Positions 50,601 through 62,600 of a DNA stretch of 64,000 bases are shown piece by piece. Every line of letters begins with the position of its first letter. Positions within the stretch are counted from its first letter, which is position 1. Origin of the DNA: Sipunculus nudus (taxonomy: Eukaryota; Annelida; Sipuncula; Golfingiida; Sipunculidae); assembly GCA_026874595.1 (NCBI GenBank), contig CM049315.1, positions 75,278,401 through 75,342,400 of the forward strand, read 5' to 3'. Made by a program: the position numbers and the translations under genes. The notes under the pieces were generated by a model. That model saw only the letters and a list, made by a program, of their open reading frames with translations, was not told the origin of the DNA and made no database searches.

Positions 50601-53600
50601 CATTTGTAGGTGAAGCACTTCTCTAAATACGGACTGATTGACGATGATGAGGATGAGCCAGTGGAAACAGAAGCCAAGAAGATCAAACAGCAGCTGAAAG
50701 ATGAGTCGCTGCAGCAGCACAAAGTTCAGGTAACTGGCAGTGAGAAGAGTGTGGTCTGAGTGGGAGCAAATAATCAGGGAAAAGTTGGAGGTGTTACGCA
50801 CCAACTGGAGTGTATGGAAAGTGGAAGACTTGGGGGAGATATCTACAGGGGTGTGTTTGATGTCTCAGATATGGGATGTTCCGCATCAGTACCATAAACG
50901 GCGGGAGGTAGTACTCATGAGCGGTGTGGATGTGGTAGACGTGGAGTGATGTCATGTTTACAGGATATTTCACGTATGAACAAATACACAAGCATGTGGT
51001 AACCACAAACTTAAGTCATATCGAATGCTGTAGATATGGGATTCAGAGTTTCAGTCATGGGATATTTTCAAATGACATAAGAAGATCTACTGTTGGACAC
51101 AATTTATATTTTTTACTGTGAGAAAGAATCTGGAGTATGGGTGAGTTGGGAGCAAAGACCGATCACTTTTTACTATTGTAGACTTGTGGCACTCAGTGTC
51201 AAAACAGTTTGGATGAAGGGGAGGTCCTACAAAATGGAGCTCGGTTGAAGTTCCTGATATAGGATATCTTGAATCATAAAAATATAATATGAATATTCAT
51301 ATAGTGTGATGCCTCAGACATGATACTGAGTTCCTGATTATCAAAACTGAGAGGAAAACGGAGACATAATGATAGTGAGTATGAGAGAGGTGTGGCATAT
51401 ATCAGACCTGTTACTCTGTATCTATAAGCTCAATACTAATTGAGAGTGTGTCGTGTGATGCACAGAATGAGGAACCCGTATTTAACATTGGATTGAGAAT
51501 TTCAGTTCTTGAAGGCTTCAGTGTGGACATAGGCCTTACCTGACTATCAAGTGCTATATTTATGCATTAACTGATATGACATAGTCTCTTGAGGGATATG
51601 TTCATGGATTTACAGTATTTCACTGGACTCATTGTATTTTGAATATCAGCAAATGCAAAATCTGTTATTATTTACTTAGTGTTGATATACATTTATGTCA
51701 TTTGTTGTTTGTTTGTGCATATGATCTTTATATGTAATATTTGTTTATACTGTAAATGTCAGTGACACGTTACGCATGATGGATATTTGTCCCCTTATGA
51801 CAATTGTTATGCATATAGTTAATATTTAAAGCTTAAGTGACCATTGTGTAATGTGAAGGATCTTCCACATTTTAAGGTGGATGTGTCCATAATCTCCACA
51901 AGCTGTTAAAAATAAAAATCACCATTATGTAACCCACCCCCTTACAATGACCTCACCCCCTCATATGCAAGAAAAAATAAATTCCTCTGTACCTGGTCCT
52001 TTTGTGCACATTAAAATATTTTAATGTACATGAAATGTAAACTGTAAATATATTTACTAAAATAAGTACATTTTCATCAACATTTTAGTAGAGCTACTGA
52101 TAAATATGACATAAACTGCTGACTTGTGTCCAACTTGTGTAAGGTTCAGATCCCCTGATTTGTAAATCAGCTACTCTCTAAACAGCTAAATATAATGAGG
52201 AAGAAGATTAGGCAAACAGTACATTATTTTATGCTTTTTAGGTTCAGTGAATTACACCAGAATTTGGAAACCTTAATATTATGAAGTATATTTTATAATC
52301 CTGTGATATTGTAATTAATATCTTGCCCTTTTCATTTGTATTAGTTTACATATGTGTGTATTTTACCAAAGTATTTATTGTATGATCTACATATCATTCT
52401 AATATTGTGTTTCAAGTAAAATTCATTTTTGTTGTAATGGATATTTCATGCTGTAGTTGCTATAGTGTTAATGTATTTTCAATTCATATTTTTTCTTTTA
52501 GTTGTGTAAGAACATACTGTTACAAAATTTAAAAAAAATGTTTAATAAATATGTTTTATATTATAACAAAGTGTGAAAAGGAAGAGGGAACCATCTCCAA
52601 TTGTCACAATTTAAAAGAATGGATAATTTCATGTGTTAAAACTAGAAAGCAGTCAGTGACCACACGTAAACCTCCACCAACATTGATCAACAGAAATAGA
52701 AAATTACCCAACTCCTAGTCAGATTCCTAGTGGTGTGTGCTATTTTAATGCAGGAAATATATGAATCCTAGCTGAGGAAGAAGTGTGATGATTCACAAAC
52801 TCCTTAGGTTGCATCACAGTCTACCCACCAGAACAAAGACAACCCTAGTATGATGACAGTATAGCCCCCAGCTAGAAAAAAATACAATTTTTTCACCAAA
52901 GATAATCCACATTCTTTCATCATAAATTGAACCAAAAACCTAGATGTATAATATTCATGAAAGCATAAGTGTATCTGCTAAAACAAAGTTTTGCGGATAC
53001 TATGTTTTTGACCAGGTTCGGCCTCTGCCGCCGGCGCTTTAGTATCTGGAGAACTCTGAAACAACTGGATTGAATTTTCCAAAACCTGACCCCATTATCG
53101 GGTCATTAACTAATGCTTAACCATTTTGTGTTCACCTCTTGACCTAAGTTCCTCTTTGCAGTGTGTCTATCTGTGCATCTGTTTTCACACATTAACCCAC
53201 ATATCTTTAGACTCTGAGACCAATCGGGCTAAAATTTTTCACAAGTGGAGCTCCAAGATAGCTCAATATCAAACAAAAAACTGGTGGCACCATCTGCAAC
53301 TATTTTTGCACAGGGTCCATCTGGTTGTCTGCCTTGGGTTAAAGTCACTCATTTCTCTGCAGTGGTTGGAGTTGGCGCAAGCTACATTTACAATCAACCC
53401 TGCAGACATCCATGCTGATATCTTAGGACTGGTTAGACATATCGGCCTGAAATTTTGCATTTGTTTAGATCTCACATAGCACTTTATCATTCGCTAAACG
53501 TGGGGCCACCTGCAACCATTTTTGCACAGCATCCTTCTGTTTGTCTGCGATGGGATAAAATCACTCATATCTCGGCAGTGGTTTTGACTTTTATGCCTAA

Positions 53601-56600
53601 AATTTTGCATATGTATACATCTTGGATAGCGTTCTTGAATTTGTGGCAGGTGGCGCCACCTACATTCATGTTTATGCTGCAGACATCCATGCTAATATCT
53701 TTGGACTGGTTTGATGTGTCAGCCTTAAAGTTTGCATGAGTATAGATCTTACATAGGTCTATAGCATATACAAATTTGGTGGCCGAACTTACAACCATTT
53801 TTGCATGGTGTCCATCTGTTCATCTGCCTAGGGTAAAAATCACTCCTATCTCAGCAGTGGTTTGACTTGCATATGAATACATCTTGGATGGCTTTCTCAT
53901 TCAAATAACAGGTGGTGTCACCTACAATCATGTTTATTTGGCAGACATCCATGCTAATATGCAACATCTCACTCTATTTCCCCTTGCCACTCAATCCATG
54001 CCTCACTTCACCCAACCAAATCTGATTTTGGCAGATACAAGTAGTCCCTTGTCAACTACCCGTATTCTAGTTTCCAAACTATTTTCATGGTGCATTGAAC
54101 ATCATTTGCCTGTTTGAACAGCTGAAAGACTTGTCAAAATATCAATTGATGTTGAGTGATAATAAGGGATTTTAGTGAAAGGCAGTGTACAGATTTCCTA
54201 TTCAATAAGACAACATAAAGTTTGGTCTTATTTTATGCCTTCATCTTCAAATACTTTAGATAAACTTTACATATGGCTTTACGACCCCGAGAATCAATGA
54301 TATATAAAGTTAAAGATCTATGCCATTGTGCTATTATCATTTGATAACATCTTTAGGTAGTAGAAGGCGCTGTTAGCATCTTGGGAATGTTTCTAATATA
54401 TTATTCCAGAAGTTGTCAGGACTAGTGCTTCTTACATGAAATGAACTATGTCACACTAATTACTTTCTAAACAACTTGAGCTAAGTGAGGAATAATTGCC
54501 TAATTGCTTACTTAGTTTTAATTATCCTACTGTTGACAGCATAAAGATCTGATTCACCAGTTATAAGATCACGGCAGCGATACCTTTCTTGGACAAGTGT
54601 GGAAGGGTTGTCGGGTTTTCTCTATGCTTGTGTACCCCCACTTTTAAGTTATATCTTACTTAACAGTTATTTTTAAGCCTTATACATTAGGCTATTAGAA
54701 TTTGCTTTGATTTCAGTTGTAATGATCCACTTCGCTGCCAGATCTAAAGTCTCAGCCTGACTTGCAAAATTTACTGCCACAGAACCAGTTAATATTCTAA
54801 TAACTATCACTAATACAAACAGGAATATTGGCAGTTGACAAGCGAATTCAGGTATATGCTGTATCACAGTCATGGATAAAGTGAAGGATGAAATGTCTCC
54901 TCATGTGACAGCACTCCTAATCTGTGATGCCCAAATCTCCCTAGATGCACTGAGGAATGAAAATAAAAAAAAAGTTTTCTGTAAGAGAAAGTTACACAAG
55001 ATTGACAGACATGCAAACTTTCAGGCTGACAGGTCTAACCACTCCTGAGATAAATGCATTAATTATCTCCTCGAAAGGAAGGAGGGAATATAGTTATACC
55101 TCCCTTTGTGTGTCTGTCCATCCATCTTTCTGTCTGTCCTTTTGTCCAAAATTGGTTTGTTCAACAATTTTAAGCCAAGCTGTTTGACCAAAAGGTTTCA
55201 TCTTGGACATATGGCTCACTCACCCATGGATGAAGAACCCTATAGATTTTGTGGTCACGGGGTCAAAGGTCAAGGTCATATATATATGAAAAAAAATTAT
55301 AATAGAATATTTTGCATGTTTTGCATTTGCAAAAGTTTCAAACTTCAGCTGAGTGCCATGAACCATGGGTCCCTTGTAAACCAAACCCTTTGATTAAAAC
55401 CTTTCATCTTGCAAATATGGCTCCCCTACCCATGGATAAAGAACCCTATAGATTTTGAGGTCACAGGGTCAAACGGCAAGGTCATGGGACCCACATCTTG
55501 AAAAAGCTTGTGGACCCATTGTATGCCAAACCATATAACCAAAACCTTTCATCTTGCACGTATTATGGCTCATCCACCCACACAAGAATAACACTATTGG
55601 GTTCAAGGTCACATGGTCAAAGGTCAAGGTCACAAAGCTATCCTCATCATTTTCACACTTGTGTAATACTTCTTGTATAATTATGCTCCCCTGAGAGGGG
55701 ATACTCATCTTTGCGATGATCCATTTATTTTATAGATATATATTTGTAGATGGTGCCACCTGTCTTATGTATGAAAAAATTATTCAAGATGGATGGACAT
55801 TACATTACTCCTGAGATATGTGTAATTCTCACCCAAAATAGATTTATGGATGGACGCTGCTTGAAAATGCATGTTGGTGTTGCCACCAGGCTTGTGTATG
55901 AGATTTCAATATCAACTACCTATGAAATGCAAAATATCAGGTAGAAACCCCTGGAACCACTCTTGAGATAAATACATGGATCCATTCTACGAATACATGT
56001 TTATAGGTTGCAGCACCTGTCATGTTTACAAAATGCTTTCCAAGATGGATGGACATGCCAGATTTCAAGTGGCTACATTGAACCACTCCTAAGATGCTGT
56101 TGTCACTAAAAAAAGATGCACAGATGAACACCATACAAAGAGGATTGTAGGTGACACCACCAATCTTTGTTAGGCACAAGTTCACATGTAATCTAATCAT
56201 TGTGCTAGGTTTCAGAAAGATTAATTCAAGGGTCTCAGAGGAATTATTTGTAGATGCATTGAGCAGTGGAACCTGCATGAAAACATAATATGGGCACTGG
56301 GCATGTTTTGAAATGGTGAGGCCCACAATTCCAAATTCAGCATACAGTTAGATTTTCCTAAGTTCTACCAAACCCATAACTGGTTCACTGCGGATTTGTT
56401 TCCTTCCAGAAATGAAGGACTTCCATTTTCTATCAAAAACCTTTTGTTACACTTCAAGAGTGACTTATGTCAAAACTTCTGTTGTGGTTTTTAGCTCAGC
56501 TGACTTTCAGTCATGCTGGGCTATAGCGATGGGTATTTGTCCGTTGTCCTTCCGTCTGTCCGTCCGGACGGCCGGACGGACCCGTCCGTCCGTTAGCAAG

Positions 56601-59600
56601 GCACAAATCGTAACCGTAGGGGCTAGGGCCTTGAACCCTATGCAGTCTTAGAGGTTCTAAAAAGATCTTGCAGCAAACCTGAAATTAGGTCACTGCGACC
56701 TATATTCTCGAAGTAATGGGGTGTGTTTGCACCCCCCAGAAATAATTCTTTTAGCCAAAATTTTCATTCCAAACCTTCCATCTTTCACATACAGCTCACC
56801 TACCAACAGGGGAAGAACCATAATTATTTTGATTTCACAAGGTCAAAGGTCAAGGTCACAGAACCAACTTCTTTGAAAAGCCTGTGGATGCATTTTAAGC
56901 CAAACCTTTCATCCCAATTCTTTGATCTTTCACATATAGCTCGCCTACTAAGTGGGAGAAGAATCCTATAGATGTTGAGGTCACAAGGTCAAAGGTCAGG
57001 GTCACAGGATCCACTTCTTTGAAAAGGTTGTGGACACATTTCAAGCTAGACCTTTCATTCCAAACCTTTCAGCACTGATATCGCTTCTCTGCCAACAGGG
57101 GAAAAGACCTGTTGATTTTGAGGTCAAAGGTCAAGTTCACAGCACCCTCTTCTTGCGTGGGGTCATTTTCAGGCAAAATTTTTCAATCTATACTTCCCAT
57201 CTGTCATATATGGCTTACCTACCAATAGGGGAGGAAGCCTTTTGAAGTTGAGTTCAAAAGGTCAAAGGTCAAGGTCACAATATTGTTCTAAATACTTGTG
57301 AACATATTTCAAGTGAAACTGTTCAACCCAAACCTTCAGTCTTTCACATATGCCACATCTATGCATCACTCAATGTGATTCAAACTTCATATTTATGGGG
57401 TTTTTTTCATGAAGAAATAACTAATTGATTTTGAGGTCAGCTGGTCAGGAGGTTAAAGGTTGCAGGTCTAAGTTATTCACTCATTGGTTGCCAAGTAATT
57501 ACACCCGGCCAGATGTAATTGGTTAGTAGTTACCCATCATTTAGAAAGAATCCAGTTGATATGTGGGCAAAAGGCCAAGGTCATAGGTCAGGTCAACTTA
57601 TTTTGTAGACCATCTCTGTTTTTCTTGTATATAAAAGCTTGCACTCCAGCTGGTACATCTCACCGTGTGGCTGTAATTGTGAGTGACACTGGTGACATAT
57701 GACTCCCTTTTGTATCAGGCTATTAAGTGATAAGGCTGAGTGATAAGTACCTCGTTACTGTATAACAAAACACTGTTGTTGGAATACTTCAGCCAGGAAT
57801 TAACACTATGAGAGTATAGTATTAAGGTTTAGCTACTGATTTATAAGATGATGGGAACATTTTGCAGTTTATTTTATGGAATCATAGCAATAAACTTAGT
57901 TTCCTAGATATCTGAATATTTTTATATAAATCACCACATATAAAAGCAAGTGTTTGTTCTCATAATATGTGGATGTGAACTTGATTTAGGATGGCTTTAT
58001 TTTATTACAAGACTCTTAGTCATGCTTTCTGCATTTCTTTTCTTTCAGGTTTTGCAATTTACCAACCCTGCTGACCCCATTGAAAAGCAGAGTGATAATA
58101 AAAAATATTGGACCTACACTTTTACATTTGCATATCTGTAAATCTGATATGAGCGCCTGAACATACCTTTTGAATTGTTTTGGACATTCATTACTGTAAC
58201 ATCATTTGGAGAATTTACCCCAAGTTTGGTCTCTTATTGGAGGATGTGTGATATCAAATGTCAGACTTGTCAGAAATCCATTATGTCTGCCAGTTAGCCA
58301 CCTTAGAAATCCTTTTTTTCAGTGCAGTTTCAGTAATTTTCCTTCAATTTTTGGTCCGATTTAGAGAATGGATGTTGTCTGATTTCAGACCTGTCAGAAG
58401 TCCAAAATGGCCACCAGGCAACCATCTTTAAATTCATTTTGATCATATTAACTCAAGAACTGTTAAAGTGAGGGCAGTCAGACGTATATTAATGTAATCT
58501 TGCAAAGGATTGGGTCAAATATTTCTTAATAAATATTATTATCATATATGAAAGTGCAGTTCAGTTGGCTTGTATTGAATAAAATTCATACAGAAGCACC
58601 TGTTTCTCAATAATTCTTGCATGGATTTCCTTGATTTTTTGCTATATATTTTGATCTTATATTTGCCCTTTGTGGTGTTCCTTTTGAGACTGACAGGTAT
58701 CAAGTAAGCTATGGGAATAGTTCTGGATACCTTAACAATCATACATTTTCCTCAGACCATCAATTCACTGTGTTTTAACCAGACATAGGTGATATATATT
58801 TCTGTTGTCGTAGAAAATTTCAACAAATTGGCAAATTGGTTCTTCAAAATTTGACTGGAAGTTGTGAATATCAGCCCATGATGTCGCAGGTCATGCTTGG
58901 CAGCTGAGCGTCATGACCCATGGGTCACTTGTCTTAATATTTGCATAAATATTCCTCTATATTTTCTATATAAATGTTGGCAATAAGGTCAATATCGCAC
59001 AATTGCACGCTTGTCTATGACGGAACGTTGAAAAAAGGTTGGGGTCTATCACCAACAATATCAGTCTCAGCAGAGTCTAAGTGCAGATGGCAGTCAGAAT
59101 GGGATGCGAACCCACAACCATGCTATCACAAGTCCCAAACCATTACACCACTAAAGACCACATATTATGGAATACCAATGGTCCGTCCACTCTCTGTCCT
59201 TTAACCTTTAATCAACTGCAATTATTTGCCAGGCCTTAAATGAATTTTCATGAAACTCACTTTAACTACCGGTACTTACTATACCTTATCTCTCGTGAGT
59301 TCGACTTTAGGCAAAATCCATGCATATTTAATGAGGTCAGAGAAGGTCACCACTCACCAGGCTTCTTTGTGGTATCGCCGGGATCACTTACCAGAAATGT
59401 CATGGATTTTGGTGAAACTCGAAAAAAATATTTAACCAATATGAAATTTGGCCGAAGTATGATTCTCAGCAAAATCTGTGCATATTTAATTAAAGAAGGT
59501 CAGAGGTCTCCAGACTTTAGTGGCACAGTGATGACTTTAAAAAAAATCTGATGAATTTTCATGAAAGTCGTTTAGATTTACAATAGACTTTGCATATTTT

Positions 59601-62600
59601 GCACTCTTATTTAATTACTGAATTAGAAATAAGTTTTAATCACAACACAGTGGCCATGATAAAATGACTGGTACTCTGTTTAATCCAAAATAGCAATATT
59701 CCTTGGGAGCTCATGCCATTAAACCATTAAAGAGACAGAGGGGCAGTTGGATATGGCTTACGCCTTGTACTCGGAAGAATAAGATATGCTCTTTCTGTGT
59801 TAAGCAAAGATTCCTAATGTACAGGATGCGGATCAGGCATACGGAAAGTGGACAAAATTTGGTGTTGATCAAATAAGGTGAGATTCTTAATGCAAGGATC
59901 TGGCATGTGGGATTGGTATCCAGCCATATGAATTGATATGTACATGTAATGATTTTTGCCAGTTCCACATGGTATTCCTTGCCAATATATAGAAAATATG
60001 CATGTTGCTGATCAGTTATATTTGGAATCTCTCAACACACATTTCTGCATGCCGCATTCTGTACATAAGAAATCTTAGCATTAACCTAGAACATGGGTCC
60101 TAATGAAGGGGAACAGGTTGAGCAGGGTACAAGTCTGTTAGAGTAACTATCTGCCTTCAGGTCGATCAAATGGTATTACACTGCAAGTGTGCATGTTCCA
60201 TTTCCTTGAATATTCTTATCAAGAGAGTAATTTTGGCACTCAGTGTGAAGTCCCGGTTCTTGTTCTTCTCTTCGAGCAGAAGAAGCCGGTAATTCTAGAG
60301 AAGGAGCCTCCTCAGCTCCAGCGGCCGCTCACAGACCGATGGAGTCAGCAGGACTTGTCACAGAGCGAAATGTCACCGAGTGAGATGCTGCAACAGCAGC
60401 AGCACAGACCTGACCAGGTGATGGAGGATGGGGGGGCTGCTGCAGCACCCTGTGAGGATGACCATGGTATGATACAGCAGATGACGATGCCTGATGAAGC
60501 TGGCGCCATGGCAGGTATGATAGAGTTGTAAATATATGTATGTTATAAGCTACATAGAAAAATTATTCTACAGAATCTCAGCTGCTCTGTCTTGCAGTTA
60601 ATACTGATTTTCCCGTTAAATTTGGCAAACAGGTTGTTCCCACAATGCTTTTTGACAAGATAAAAACTGGTGACCTTGACCTTGAACTTCAAGTTCAGAT
60701 CAGCCCAATTTTAGTTCATTATCTTTAGGATTTCTTGTGAACCTGATAACTTATATTTTGTCCTCAAATTTGATAGAGAAAATGTTCTCAAACTCCACCA
60801 GGTTCACAGAGGAAATGAAAACTGATGACCTTGACCTATCTCTTACTCTTCTCTTGTAAAACCTGTATAGACCAGTCATGATTGGATTTAGTCTTGACAT
60901 ATGTGGATGACACTGGAAGAACCCTGTCAACTTTAGTGTCAAAGGGTCAAGATCACATCTGATATGTATCTCAGTTTGGCTTTCAGATGATAAAATTAGT
61001 CTAGAATGTCATGCTTGTCAGCTGAGTGTCATGACCCATGGTTCTACAGCATAAATTGTCAATATCAAATTAGTTATAAACTGTTAAACTCCTCCTAAAG
61101 TGAGAAAATGTATTGATATATGAAGACACAGCCTGACTTGTAATGTCACCTATAGATCAAGTGGACTGCATTTTCTTTTTATTTGTAAAACCTTCAAAAG
61201 TAAAACCTTGAAATTATGACCACAATCTGGACCTGGATAAAGTGGTCACATTAAGGAGGTTGTTGTATAAAGGTCTAATATTATTAAAGGACCCATAAAA
61301 AGTGGTAGCTGTTTTGAGGTAGTTACTATATTGAATTGGTTGTAAATCGAAGTTTTACTGTAACTGTAGCTGTGTGATTAAGCATCTGTATATTTATATG
61401 AATAACCAGTTCTTACTCTTCAGCTTTTGAGGAAGATTTTGGGGAGATGGAACCATCGTCACATCGCCTGGCTCAGCACTTTGGGATAAACGCACACAGT
61501 GTACAAGTCATGAAGGCCTCATTCTTTGGGGAAGAGGAGAATTATGGGAGTAAGTCTGGCTTTCCATTGCATTCATTTTATTAGTACAGCTGACTATCAT
61601 TCATACTGAGCTTAGGCGATTGGTCATGTGTGCAGGGTATCTAGCCATCCCGGAAGTCGGGGAAAACTTTGAAAATGAGCCTGATGTTCCAGTCACAGAA
61701 AAGGTGGAGGAATTTGATTGGCTGAAAAGAAAGTATACGTCTGTGATATTTTGTCACATAGTGTGGTTATCTCTTTGTTTGAGAGGGTTTCAAATTTAGG
61801 ATATTCATAAAAGGGGAGTTATTGCAAAAATAAATTCCTTGTGAATAAGAGGTCCTATCATCAAAGGCAAAGTTGAAAAGTAAAGGTTGAATTTATAAAT
61901 AAAATTAGATCATGTATGTTCAAAGATTGATTTAGCATTTGCCAGCACAGGGCCAGGCCAGTGTGCTACAATAAAATGTCAAATAATGTCATAATTGGTT
62001 GATGGAGCGGGAATAAAGTGCAAGCGTAATATGACCTTTTATTAATTAAGAGTAATGTATGTATGCAGATTTGCAAATACATAAATACACACCTCACCTG
62101 TTTTTGAGGGTTCATGAAGATCTGTTGATTTCAGTTGAATCCCAGAGCTCACAGCTTCAACAGCCCAGCTCTTATATTGATCTACGAGACCAGCAGCTAG
62201 ATTCCAGCGAGATGGGCAGGTCATTGTTTGCTGGAGGAGAGGAGAGACAGGATCGCAGTCTTCACACATCTATGTCAATGTCGTACCAGCAAGAACCGGA
62301 GGCAGATAGAAGTAAGTTGACCTTAGTCACTTGTGTGTCAGTATAGAATTAAAAATAAAAGAACTACATTCTTTGTTTTGCTAACTTTTAGATCTTCATG
62401 ATAATCTGTTATACTGATCTTTAAACTGGCCATTTGTCCTAAATATTGTGTCACAAGTTCACACAAGAATATTTATTTGCATGTTTGTCAGTCAGGCATT
62501 CCAGTATGTTTCTTTAATTTAATAAGTTTCTGTTCATTTAAAGCTAAGATAAAATTGGTCTCGGGAATGTTTGGCTTTAAAACAGGAGTACTTGGACCAT

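Noticed and set aside
57950-58141. ORF with acceptor-like TTTCAG at about 58047 in intron 19
   Set aside because: No donor follows in frame, the sequence has no similarity to NUP98/96, and it lies inside the dispersed repeat.
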